Shown in pieces: positions 18,116-26,283 of a stretch of DNA of 64,000 nucleotides. Every line of letters begins with the position of its first letter. Position 1 is the stretch's first letter. This DNA comes from Prevotella histicola JCM 15637 = DNF00424 (GTDB taxonomy: Bacteria > Bacteroidota > Bacteroidia > Bacteroidales > Bacteroidaceae), in NCBI RefSeq assembly GCF_000613925.1, contig NZ_BAJX01000003.1, positions 1 through 64,000 on the forward strand, read 5' to 3'. The notes below the pieces were generated by a model. The model ran no database searches and was not told where the DNA came from. It was given only the letters and a program-made list of their open reading frames with translations. The position numbers were made by a program, and so were the translations under genes.

Positions 18116-19006
18116 ATGAAAATTAAGTATTTATTAATGGCAGTCATTGTAGCAACGATGACCGCCTGCGGTACGTCTTCAAAAGTCCCATTGACGGGTC
18201 GCACACACCGTATAAGTATCTCTGACGAGCAATTACTTGCTCTCAGTAATCAAGAATATGCAAAGTTCATGGCTTCTGCTACAAAGTCAACTGATGCAAA
18301 AAATACGGCAATGGTTCAGCGTGTGGGTAGAAGACTTGCCAACGCAGTAGAGAGTTATCTACGTAGTAATGGCTATGCCAGTGAAGTAAAGAACTTCCGT
18401 TGGGAATTCAATCTTATTAAAAACAATCAGGCAAATGCCTTCTGTATGCCTGGAGGAAAGATTGTTGTTTATGAGGGATTACTACCTTATACACAGAATG
18501 AGGCAAGTCTGGCAATCGTATTAGGGCACGAGATAGCCCATGCAGTGGCTAAGCATAGTGCCGAACAGATTACCAAACAGATGAACCAACAGATTGGAAC
18601 CAGTGTCTTGGGTACGGTCTTGAATTCAACAGTAGGCGGTGGAGTAGGTGATATCGCATCCCAGGTAGCGAGTGGAGTATTCTCTTTCCGTAACCTGAAA
18701 TATAGCCGAGATAATGAAAGCGAGGCTGACTATATGGGATTAATCTTTGCTGCGATGGCTGGTTATGACCCTGCTAATGCTGTTACTTTCTGGCAACGTA
18801 TGGCGTCAGCTACCAATGGTAGTCGTGCAGAAGTGCTGAGTGACCACCCTTCAGATGAGCGTCGTATAGCGAATATCAAGAAGTGGTTGCCCGAAGCAGA
18901 GAAGTATTACCATGGCTATAGACCCCAAAGTGTGTCTTCAACATCAAGTGTTAGAACCCTTCACATTGGTTCTGGTACGACGAATCGTTCTGGTAAGAGA
19001 CGCTAA
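18116..19006 (+). CDS. M48 family metalloprotease lipoprotein
   Basis: Membrane-anchored zinc protease of the M48 (Ste24/HtpX-like, LoiP/YcaL-type) family. The signal peptide ends MTAC (Cys18). The zinc site is HEIAH at 138-142 with the third ligand in ESEADYMG (201-208), and KIVVYEGLL precedes it as in the family. 296 residues is a normal length. The probable role is periplasmic quality control of envelope proteins. It is monocistronic, with its own promoter and a strong terminator behind it. Confidence 0.92.
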   Translation: MKIKYLLMAVIVATMTACGTSSKVPLTGRTHRISISDEQLLALSNQEYAKFMASATKSTDAKNTAMVQRVGRRLANAVESYLRSNGYASEVKNFRWEFNLIKNNQANAFCMPGGKIVVYEGLLPYTQNEASLAIVLGHEIAHAVAKHSAEQITKQMNQQIGTSVLGTVLNSTVGGGVGDIASQVASGVFSFRNLKYSRDNESEADYMGLIFAAMAGYDPANAVTFWQRMASATNGSRAEVLSDHPSDERRIANIKKWLPEAEKYYHGYRPQSVSSTSSVRTLHIGSGTTNRSGKRR

Positions 19007-19030
19007 GCATAGGCTTTTTGTGTCGTAAAC

Positions 19031-19107
19031 TAACGGCTATCAACTTCTTCTCCTGTTCATTTACTATTCCTTAATGGACCATAAAGCGGAGAAAGTTGAT
19101 AGCCGTT
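19031..19107 (+). terminator. Long-stem terminator after the M48 gene
   Basis: TAACGGCTATCAACTT at 19031-19046 pairs perfectly with the complementary arm ending at 19107, with further TCTCC/GGAGA pairing inside. The loop is about 34 bases and T-rich sequence follows. It is longer than a usual terminator. Confidence 0.75.
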
Positions 19108-19183
19108 ATATATTTTTATAGAAAGATTTGAAAGGTTCGTATTTTATTCTTATCTTTACAAACGAAATCAAACCTTTACGACT

Positions 19184-19633
19184 ATGATAGATTATCTGGT
19201 ACAGAACTTATGGTTATCCTGGTTATTAGTGGGCATTATCTGTCTCATTTTAGAGATCATGAATGGTGATTTCTTTATCATGTGCTTTGCTATAGGAGGG
19301 TTTTGTGCTTCAGTTGTTGCTGCTTTTACAGACAGTATCGCCCTACAAGTAATCTTCTTTGTTATCTTTACGCTCCTAAGTATCTTCTTTGTGCGCCCTA
19401 TAGCATTGAAATATCTGCATCAGGGGGAGGACCATCGGGTTAGTAACGTTGAGGCTCTGATAGGTAGAGAAGGTAGAGTTACGGATAAGATAGAAGCAAA
19501 TGGGTACGGAAGGGTGAAGGTTGACGGTGATTCTTGGAAGGCAAAGTCAGCCAATGGAGCAGAGATTCGCCAGAATACGGACGTACGTATTTTAAGTATC
19601 AACTCTGTTATCATAACCGTAGAACCCTGTTAG
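19184..19633 (+). CDS. NfeD family membrane protein
   Basis: Partner protein of SPFH/stomatin-like scaffolds in bacterial membrane microdomains. The 149-residue product has hydrophobic segments at about 10-27, 31-48 and 52-70, then a C-terminal OB-fold domain (LIGREGRVTDKI, GYGRVKVDGDSWKAKS). It is the short NfeD type without the ClpP-like protease. It lies 46 bp upstream of the SPFH gene, the standard pairing. A TATCTTTA box at 19151-19158 with TTTG 20 bp upstream forms the promoter. Confidence 0.93.
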   Translation: MIDYLVQNLWLSWLLVGIICLILEIMNGDFFIMCFAIGGFCASVVAAFTDSIALQVIFFVIFTLLSIFFVRPIALKYLHQGEDHRVSNVEALIGREGRVTDKIEANGYGRVKVDGDSWKAKSANGAEIRQNTDVRILSINSVIITVEPC

Positions 19634-19679
19634 AGCTTTCAGAATAGAGTGAACTTTTGAATAATTAAATAAATCTTTT

Positions 19680-20636
19680 ATGCTTATGGATATTGCAGCT
19701 TATGTGCTTATAGCACTTATTGTCTTGGTAATTGTATTTGCTAAGATGTCAATTGTCATCATTTCGCAGAGTGAAACGAAGATTATTGAACGTCTTGGGA
19801 AGTATTATGCAACCCTTCAACCAGGTATTAATATCATCATTCCATTCATTGATCATGCGAAAGACATCGTTGCCCTGAAGGCTGGACGCTATACATATAC
19901 TAACTCTATAGACCTTCGTGAGCAGGTATATGACTTTGATCGGCAGAATGTTATTACGAAGGATAACATCCAAATGCAGATAAACGCACTGCTTTACTTC
20001 CAGATTATTGACCCGTTCAAGGCTGTTTATGAGATCAATAATTTGCCAAATGCCATTGAAAAGCTGACCCAGACAACGCTACGTAACATCATTGGCGAGA
20101 TGGAATTGGACCAAACACTGACCTCACGTGATACGATTAATACGAAACTTCGTTCTGTTCTTGATGATGCAACCAACAAGTGGGGCATTAAAGTAAACCG
20201 TGTTGAGCTGCAAGATATCACTCCTCCAGCAAGCGTTTCACAGGCAATGGAGAAGCAAATGCAGGCAGAACGTAACAAACGAGCTACCATTCTCACCAGT
20301 GAGGGACAGAAACAATCAGCTATTCTGCAGTCTGAAGGTGAGAAGCAAGCAGCCATTAACCGTGCTGAAGCAGATAAACAACAGCAGATTCTCATAGCTG
20401 AAGGACAGGCACAAGCACGTATTCGTAAGGCTGAAGCTGAAGCTATTGCTATACAAAAGATAACAGAAGCTGTAGGACAAAGTACCAACCCAGCTAATTA
20501 TCTCATTGCTCAGAAATACATCCAGATGCTTACAGATCTGGCAAATAACAATAATCAGAAGACTGTATACCTGCCGTTTGAAGCCTCAAACCTAATGGGT
20601 TCTATCGGAGGTATTAAGGATATGTTTAAAGGATAA
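19680..20636 (+). CDS. SPFH/band 7 (stomatin-like) membrane protein
   Basis: 318-residue protein: an N-terminal membrane anchor (about 6-28), the SPFH domain (SQSETKIIERLGKYYATLQPG; VITKDNIQMQINALLYFQI) and a long Ala/Glu/Lys/Gln-rich coiled coil (about 210-275) with repeated EGEKQAA / EAEAIA units. Closest to QmcA/stomatin-type proteins that oligomerise as membrane scaffolds. A second ATG two codons in (19686) is equally possible as start. It is co-transcribed with nfeD. Confidence 0.93.
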   Translation: MLMDIAAYVLIALIVLVIVFAKMSIVIISQSETKIIERLGKYYATLQPGINIIIPFIDHAKDIVALKAGRYTYTNSIDLREQVYDFDRQNVITKDNIQMQINALLYFQIIDPFKAVYEINNLPNAIEKLTQTTLRNIIGEMELDQTLTSRDTINTKLRSVLDDATNKWGIKVNRVELQDITPPASVSQAMEKQMQAERNKRATILTSEGQKQSAILQSEGEKQAAINRAEADKQQQILIAEGQAQARIRKAEAEAIAIQKITEAVGQSTNPANYLIAQKYIQMLTDLANNNNQKTVYLPFEASNLMGSIGGIKDMFKG

Positions 20637-20644
20637 TAGGAATA

Positions 20645-21774
20645 ATGCAGAAAACAGAGCTTTGTATTTTTTGTGGGGCACGCCCTAATTTTATTAAGGT
20701 GGCACCAATCATCAGAGTAATTAACAAACTTGCAGCGGAAAATAGTCCACATAAAGTGACATATTCTCTTGTCTATGCAGGGCTTGCAGATGACCCTACA
20801 CTTGAAGATGAACTGTTTGATAACCTCTCAATTAGGCGTCCTGATGCCTATCTTGGAGTGGAGTGTGAGAACCTGAATGAGCTTACAGGCAGGTAATGTC
20901 TAAGTTTGAGCAGTATCTACAGAGCCATCCAACAGACGTAGTGATAGTAGTTGATGACCTCGCATCAACGATGGCAGCTGCTATTGTTACAAAGAAACAG
21001 GCAATAACCTTGGCACATATCGCCGCAGGTACACGTTCTTTCGATATTACTATGCCTAAGGAAATAAACCGTTTGGTTATAGATGGTCTGTCAGACATCC
21101 TCTTTACGGCTGGTTTTAGCAATAATAGTATTGCTAATAAGGAAGGTGCTGAACTGTCAAAGGTATACATGGTGGGTAATATTCTCATTGATAACATCCG
21201 TTATAATCGTGAACGTGTTGAGGGAATGAGGCTCAATGACATTGATGCCTTAGCTGGATTACCTCTGAAAGAAGGCAGTTATATTGTGTTTACTCTCAAT
21301 CGTAAGGCATTGTTAGCAGATCAAGAGAACCTTGAAAAGATGCTTCGTGTACTGTGTGAGACGGCTGGTGACCTACCGATCATTGCACCGTTGCGTGATT
21401 CAGCGGTACAGGTTATCATGGCATTGGGCTTAAAGAAGAATATCAGTCTGCATAATCTGCATATTGTAAAGCCACTGAACTATCTCCAGTTTGCTTACCT
21501 TACATCGCACGCACAGGGTATTGTGACTGATTCTGGTAATGTTGCAGAGGAGGCAACCTTCAATAATATACCGTGTATTACGCTGAATAGTTACACAGAA
21601 CATATCGAAACAGTTAAGGTAGGATCAAATGTTCTCGTTGGTGAAGATGCTGAATTGCTGCGCAGTGCATTTACAGATATGGTGTCAGGAACATGGAAGA
21701 AGTGTGGAATCCCTGACAGATGGGACGGGCGTTCGGCTGAACGTATTGTTCAGATTCTCTTAGAACACCGTTAA
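20645..21774 (+). pseudogene. wecB: UDP-N-acetylglucosamine 2-epimerase, frameshifted
   Basis: Interconverts UDP-GlcNAc and UDP-ManNAc for surface glycans. It is split in two: 20645-20896 encodes the first 83 residues (CGARPNFIKVAPI, the NDP-sugar epimerase start) and 20896-21774 encodes 292 residues (THIAAGTRS-like segment, EINRLVIDGLSD, VTDSGNVAEEA). The upstream frame ends NELTGR-stop. The expected continuation (V)MSKFEQYL is in the -1 frame, so one base, probably a G of AGGGTAATG, is missing. Stop and start overlap as TAATG. It is either a real mutation, a homopolymer error, or two coupled peptides. Confidence 0.82.
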
Positions 21775-21796
21775 AATATAGATATAATAATGCCGA

Positions 21797-21835
21797 ATAG
21801 GGGAAAGAGTCTGTCGGATTCTTTCCCCTATTTTA
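21797..21835 (+). terminator. Terminator after the epimerase gene
   Basis: A 12-bp stem: ATAGGGGAAAGA (21797-21808) with TCTTTCCCCTAT (21820-21831), followed by a T-rich tract. Confidence 0.88.
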
Positions 21836-21836
21836 T

Positions 21837-21867
21837 TTTGTATTGTTCTTGACTATTTGTAATTTTG
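21837..21867 (+). promoter_or_regulatory. Promoter of the MATE pump gene
   Basis: TTTG at 21837-21840 and TAATTTTG at 21860-21867, 19 bp apart, fit the Bacteroidota -33/-7 consensus. It lies inside the TTG-initiated extension of the ORF, so the ATG at 21891 is the real start. Confidence 0.7.
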
Positions 21868-21890
21868 CACATTATAAAGTACTCGGAGTT

Positions 21891-23255
21891 ATGCACGGAC
21901 ATACAGACAATTACACTTTCCTGACACAAGGACCTCTCCATCGTGTTATTATAACAATGGCTATACCGACCATTATATCAATGCTCGTAACGGGATTGTA
22001 TAATATTGCAGATACGTTCTTTGTCGGAAAGATCAATACACAAGCCACTGCTGCAGTCGGAATTGTCTTTTCTCTGATGTTTTTTGTGCAGGCAATGGGT
22101 TATTTCTTTGGGCATGGTTCAGGGAATTATATATCCCGTGAGTTAGGAGCACGCCGTCATAAGAATGCTGAAAAAATGGCTTCTACGGGCTTTTTCAGCT
22201 CTTTCTTCTTGGGAGTTATTGTTCTTATTCTAGGTGAAACCTTCCTTCATCCACTTTCTTTGATGCTTGGAAGTACACCAACGATACTTCCCTATACCAA
22301 AGATTATATGCAAATTATTCTCCTTGGTGCACCTTTCTTAACTTCTTCTCTCACCTTGAACAATCAGATGCGTCTGCAAGGGAATGCTAATTTTGCTATG
22401 TTTGGCATTGTTTCGGGAGCAGTTTTGAATGTAGTTCTTGATCCTCTGTTGATTTTTACATGCAATATGGGAGTCAGTGGAGCTGCCTGGGCAACAGTGA
22501 TAGGACAGACTGTATCATTCGTAATATTGTTCCTAATGGCGCGAAGAGGGGAAAATATAGCTATCCATTTCCGTAATTTCTCTCCATCATGGCGTGCCTA
22601 TAAGGAGATATTCTATGGTGGAAGTCCATCTCTGATGCGGCAAGGTCTGGCTTGTGTGTCTACTATGTCGTTGAATTTAGCAGCTGGTGTCTATGGTGAT
22701 TCGGCAATTGCAGCGATGAGTATTGTTGGTCGTTTAGCCATGTTGTCGTTCTCTGTTGTCATTGGATTGGGACAAGGTTTCCAGCCTGTATGTGGCTTTT
22801 GTTATGGTGCGGGATTGTTTGATAGATTGAAAGAAGCATTTAAATTTACCGTTCTTGTTGGTACAATATTCCTCATTGTTTTGTTAATTATAGGCTGGGC
22901 TATTAGTGGTTCACTCATTGGAGTCTTCCGTGATGACCCTGATGTGATTGCCATTGGTATAGTAGCTTTGCGCTGGCAGCTATGTACATTCCCACTGAAT
23001 GAGTTTATTTTAGCAAGTAACATGTTGCTGCAAACCTGTCGTAAGCCGTGGAGAGCGAACCTTTTGGCAGCTGCACGACAGGGGTTATTCTTTATTCCGT
23101 TGATCTTTATTCTCCCATCTCTCTTTGGTTTGAAGGGCGTTGAGATATGTCAGGCTGTAAGTGATGTATTCTCTTTCTCGCTTACAGTTCCTATTATTAT
23201 TTATACTTTCCGTGAGTTTACACGTGAAGCAGAAGCACGAAAGGCAAAGAAATGA
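21891..23255 (+). CDS. MATE family efflux transporter
   Basis: Sodium- or proton-coupled multidrug/organic cation exporter in the inner membrane. From the ATG at 21891 the protein has 454 residues and 12 hydrophobic segments. Typical motifs are PTIISMLVTGLYNIADTFFVG near the start and VIGLGQGFQPVCGFCYGAG in the second half. It overlaps the following regulator gene by four bases (ATGA), so the pump and regulator are translationally coupled. Confidence 0.92.
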   Translation: MHGHTDNYTFLTQGPLHRVIITMAIPTIISMLVTGLYNIADTFFVGKINTQATAAVGIVFSLMFFVQAMGYFFGHGSGNYISRELGARRHKNAEKMASTGFFSSFFLGVIVLILGETFLHPLSLMLGSTPTILPYTKDYMQIILLGAPFLTSSLTLNNQMRLQGNANFAMFGIVSGAVLNVVLDPLLIFTCNMGVSGAAWATVIGQTVSFVILFLMARRGENIAIHFRNFSPSWRAYKEIFYGGSPSLMRQGLACVSTMSLNLAAGVYGDSAIAAMSIVGRLAMLSFSVVIGLGQGFQPVCGFCYGAGLFDRLKEAFKFTVLVGTIFLIVLLIIGWAISGSLIGVFRDDPDVIAIGIVALRWQLCTFPLNEFILASNMLLQTCRKPWRANLLAAARQGLFFIPLIFILPSLFGLKGVEICQAVSDVFSFSLTVPIIIYTFREFTREAEARKAKK

Positions 23256-23815
23256 GAACGATTTATATAAAGAATATGGTCTGTGATCGTTGTAAAATGG
23301 CTGTTGATCAGGTTTTACAACGTATGGGATTACATCCAACAAAAGTAGATTTGGGCGAAGCTATCATAGAAGTGGAGCCTTCTACAGAGCAACTTGCACA
23401 GCTTCGTACATCCCTTGAGAAATTAGGATTTGAACTCCTTGACGATCATAGGCAGCAGACGATTGAGCGTATTAAGGCTGCGTTGGTAAAGCTTGTTCAT
23501 TATCAAGATAATCAGTCTGCAAGGACTCTCAGCAATTATCTCTCTACAGAACTCCGCCAGGATTACAGTGCATTGTCCAAACTCTTCTCTGAAGTAGAGG
23601 GAAAGACGATTGAACGTTATTATATGGAGCTGCGTATAGAGCGTGTAAAAGAGCTTATCCGATATGATGAACTCACACTTACGCAGATAGCTCTTCGTAT
23701 GAATTATTCTTCAGTGGCGTATCTGTCTAATCAGTTTAAGGCTATTACGGGAATGACACCTTCTGAATTTAAAGGCTTAAAGCAAAATCTACGTAAGCCA
23801 TTGGATGTTCTTTAA
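23252..23815 (+). CDS. HMA-AraC fusion transcriptional regulator
   Basis: 187-residue protein. The first 70 residues form a heavy-metal-associated fold with the metal-binding pair MVCDRC (Cys11, Cys14). The last 100 residues are an AraC-type double helix-turn-helix (LTLTQIALRMNYSSVAYLSNQF, then TGMTPSEFK). The simplest reading is a DNA-binding protein whose sensor is a CopZ-like domain binding Cu(I) or another soft metal. It is coupled to the MATE pump by the ATGA overlap, an unusual partner since copper ATPases are expected. A second role in oxidative or drug stress cannot be excluded. Confidence 0.88.
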   Translation: MRTIYIKNMVCDRCKMAVDQVLQRMGLHPTKVDLGEAIIEVEPSTEQLAQLRTSLEKLGFELLDDHRQQTIERIKAALVKLVHYQDNQSARTLSNYLSTELRQDYSALSKLFSEVEGKTIERYYMELRIERVKELIRYDELTLTQIALRMNYSSVAYLSNQFKAITGMTPSEFKGLKQNLRKPLDVL

Positions 23816-23934
23816 TCTGTTAGAATGTATCTTAGACTGTCTATGAAATAGTTTAACAGAAAATGAAGGATATGAGTTTTATAAACAGGAGATAATCCCT
23901 TATTTTCGCTTTTATATCTATCAGAGAATCAGGT

Positions 23935-24082
23935 GATTAAAAACCGTAAAGTAAAAGGTGCCCTTTTGCATTCCAAAAGAGCACCTTTTACATGTCAAAA
24001 GATGCCCTTTTACTTCCTAAAAGGGCGTCTTTTAGAATGCAAAAGAGCATCTTTTGTCTCCGTGTTGTGAATTAATTTTACA
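23935..24082 (+). repeat. 148-bp five-palindrome element, copy 3
   Basis: Units start at 23953, 23975, 23997, 24019 and 24041: AAAAGGTGCCCTTTT, AAAAGAGCACCTTTT, AAAAGATGCCCTTTT, AAAAGGGCGTCTTTT and AAAAGAGCATCTTTT. The left end is GATTAAAAACCG and the right end GAATTAATTTTACA. It fills the gap between convergent genes; the rest of that gap (23816-23934) shows nothing else. Confidence 0.93.
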
Positions 24083-24126
24083 CGTTATGGTATCTTTAAT
24101 TCTCAGAAGACAGTATCTTGGCAGAA

Positions 24127-24594
24127 TTAGTATTCTATCTTATCTGTTTTCGTGTTCCATAGTTTGAAGGCTTCAAGCGCCTCGTTGCGCAGTAAAATCT
24201 CTGATGGTTTCTTGCGGTATTGTGGTTCAACCTCAATCTCCTTATATATAAAATCATCATCAAATCCTATGGCTGCAGCATCTTTTCGGTCATTGGCATA
24301 ATAGATTTTATCAAGATGTGCCCAGTAAATGGCTCCTAAGCACATTGGGCATGGTTCACATGAGGTGTATATTTCACATCCTGTGAGGTCAAAAGTTCCC
24401 AATTTTCGGCACGCATTGCGGATGGCTGAAACCTCTGCATGAGCTGTTGGGTCATTGTCAACAGTCACGTTATTGCTGGCTTCAGCAATGATTTCACCAT
24501 TGCGTACGATGACTGCTCCGAATGGACCACCACCTTTTTTAACGCTATTGACAGATAGCTCAATAGCCTTTCGCATAAATTCTTCTTTGGTCAT
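24127..24594 (-). CDS. guaD: Guanine deaminase (CDA-fold nucleoside deaminase)
   Basis: Zinc-dependent deaminase of the cytidine-deaminase fold. Zinc ligands are His52 and Cys82/Cys85 (TAHAEV and EPCPMC), and the proton shuttle is Glu54. The segments GGPFGAVIV, NNVTVDNDPTAHAEV, YTSCEPCPMCLGAIYWA and the tail FDDDFIYKEI strongly resemble Bacillus GuaD, including the C-terminal extension that distinguishes it from TadA. 155 residues is the expected length. It would convert guanine to xanthine in purine salvage. Confidence 0.9.
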   Translation of the reverse strand: MTKEEFMRKAIELSVNSVKKGGGPFGAVIVRNGEIIAEASNNVTVDNDPTAHAEVSAIRNACRKLGTFDLTGCEIYTSCEPCPMCLGAIYWAHLDKIYYANDRKDAAAIGFDDDFIYKEIEVEPQYRKKPSEILLRNEALEAFKLWNTKTDKIEY

Positions 24595-24610
24595 TTTGCT
24601 GATTTGGAGT

Positions 24611-25261
24611 TTATTGTCCAGACTCTTCTTTTATCAATTGTGGATAAATGTCGTTGAAAGTCTTACGTAGTTCTTGTTCGTTATCAATCGTCTTGCGGAT
24701 AGTCTCAAGGTTCTTTGCATTTGGTGAACCTGGAATCCATAGCTTTAAGTATCCTGTTCGGCTATATTTCTCTTTCATGTGATCTCTGAAACGTTTCCAC
24801 ATTTGTTCTTCATTCATCTCTGGATAATTCTCTATACCAAAGAGAATGGCACGTGAAAAAACAACGTTAGGGTCAAGATCACGGTCGGCTTCTGCAACGA
24901 TCTTACCATATATGCTCCGTGGAGCACGGGAACTGCTTGCTCGATGGTCCTCAACAGCTTCCTTCATGATCTTTATCTGTTCTGCCGAAAACCATTTCTT
25001 TAATCGGGCATCAGCAGTAAGTATCTTTCCACTGGTAATATGGTGAATGGCACGAGGTCCTTCCATACCCAGATCATGGTATGCAGCAATGACGTATACC
25101 ATATTGACATCAGCCCCAGTAACAGCTGTTAAAGCTAGTGAATTCTTAATTACCCGTTGAACATGAGATAGCCCATGACTCTTCCCAAAAGCATTGTATC
25201 GAGGTAGAATCTGCTGCTCAACAAAGTTCATTATTTCAAGATTGGGTTGTTGCATAAGCAT
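24611..25261 (-). CDS. HD-domain phosphohydrolase
   Basis: 216-residue cytoplasmic protein with the HD metal-site pattern: His33 in SHGLSHV, His62-Asp63 in AAYHDLGME, and a later DH pair (VEDHRASS) and ADRDLD. The substrate is unknown; such proteins hydrolyse nucleotides or phosphomonoesters. It lies 16 bp upstream of guaD on the minus strand, consistent with a purine or nucleotide-related operon. Two nearby start codons (25261 and 25255) are possible. Confidence 0.85.
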   Translation of the reverse strand: MLMQQPNLEIMNFVEQQILPRYNAFGKSHGLSHVQRVIKNSLALTAVTGADVNMVYVIAAYHDLGMEGPRAIHHITSGKILTADARLKKWFSAEQIKIMKEAVEDHRASSSRAPRSIYGKIVAEADRDLDPNVVFSRAILFGIENYPEMNEEQMWKRFRDHMKEKYSRTGYLKLWIPGSPNAKNLETIRKTIDNEQELRKTFNDIYPQLIKEESGQ

Positions 25262-25309
25262 GTTTCAAAAAGAATTTTGAATGAGAGTCGTTGTTAGTGG
25301 TTGCCTTAC

Positions 25310-26248
25310 TTACAAGAAGAGAATGGCTGCAGACGTTGTAATACCATAAATAAGTATGTTGCGTGCAGTCTTTGCTAAGACGATATTCAGGTCTTTTCCT
25401 TGGTTAATTCTTGCCATAAAGTTCGCCGTCCTCTTATGTAAGAGGATGTAAGGGGTATAGAATAAGATAAATAAAAGTGTAAATAACAGATTATTGTTAC
25501 TAAAGAAAAGAGCATAGAACATTAGGAAATATGCAAAGATCCCTAATGCTGAATAAAATCTTTCTGCCCTTTTAGTACCTAACCAGACAATGAGTGTTAT
25601 CTTTCCGTCCCTTTTATCGTTGTCTCTGTCTCTATAGTTGTTGACTACAAGGAGTGTGTCGATAACCAATCCGCAGGCTATACCTGTAATGAAAACTTCA
25701 AGTTGGAAGGCTTGCATATGATCAGGTAGGATGGCGTATGTTGTGAAGACAACTGGGACAATACCAAAAAAGACAAGCACCAGGAGGTCGCCTAAACCAA
25801 GATAGGAGAAGTATGTTGTATAAAGAAAGGCGAATAGAACGCAGATAGCACCCACAATGATCATTTCCCACCCACCATATATAATAAGCGGTAAGCCTAT
25901 GAAGCATGCTAAAAGCGATGTGATGATGAGTCCTATGCGCATGGCTGGGAGGGTTATCCACCCTTCTGAGCAGGCTCGTTTAGGCCCTAATCGGGTGGAA
26001 CGATCGTCATTTCCTTTCACACAATCAAAGTAATCATTGATGAAATTGGAATCGATCTGCATCAAAAAAGCGAAAAGAAAACAGAGAATAGCAGGAAGAA
26101 TACGGAAGTTTGCAGCTCCTCCAATCTTCCATGCCCATGCCGTCCCAATCATGACAGGTACCATTGCACCTGTGAGAGTCTTAGGACGTGCAGCAAGAAT
26201 CCATGCATTTAAGCTATTCGTCTTTATATAATCGTTCTCAGATACCAT
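25310..26248 (-). CDS. menA: 1,4-dihydroxy-2-naphthoate polyprenyltransferase
   Basis: UbiA-family integral membrane enzyme that attaches the polyprenyl chain in menaquinone synthesis. The 312-residue product has the start LAARPKTLTGAMVPV, the first prenyl-diphosphate/Mg site NDYFDCVKGNDD (71-82) and the second NNYRDRDNDKRDGK. About nine hydrophobic segments are visible. It lies just downstream of the porin gene on the minus strand. Confidence 0.95.
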   Translation of the reverse strand: MVSENDYIKTNSLNAWILAARPKTLTGAMVPVMIGTAWAWKIGGAANFRILPAILCFLFAFLMQIDSNFINDYFDCVKGNDDRSTRLGPKRACSEGWITLPAMRIGLIITSLLACFIGLPLIIYGGWEMIIVGAICVLFAFLYTTYFSYLGLGDLLVLVFFGIVPVVFTTYAILPDHMQAFQLEVFITGIACGLVIDTLLVVNNYRDRDNDKRDGKITLIVWLGTKRAERFYSALGIFAYFLMFYALFFSNNNLLFTLLFILFYTPYILLHKRTANFMARINQGKDLNIVLAKTARNILIYGITTSAAILFL

Positions 26249-26283
26249 TCCTTTGATGCCTATAATAGTAAGAATATAGATGT

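Noticed and set aside
20027..20488. 153-codon ORF antisense to the SPFH gene
   Set aside because: Ala/Ser/Cys-rich product mirroring the coiled coil on the other strand; no independent support.
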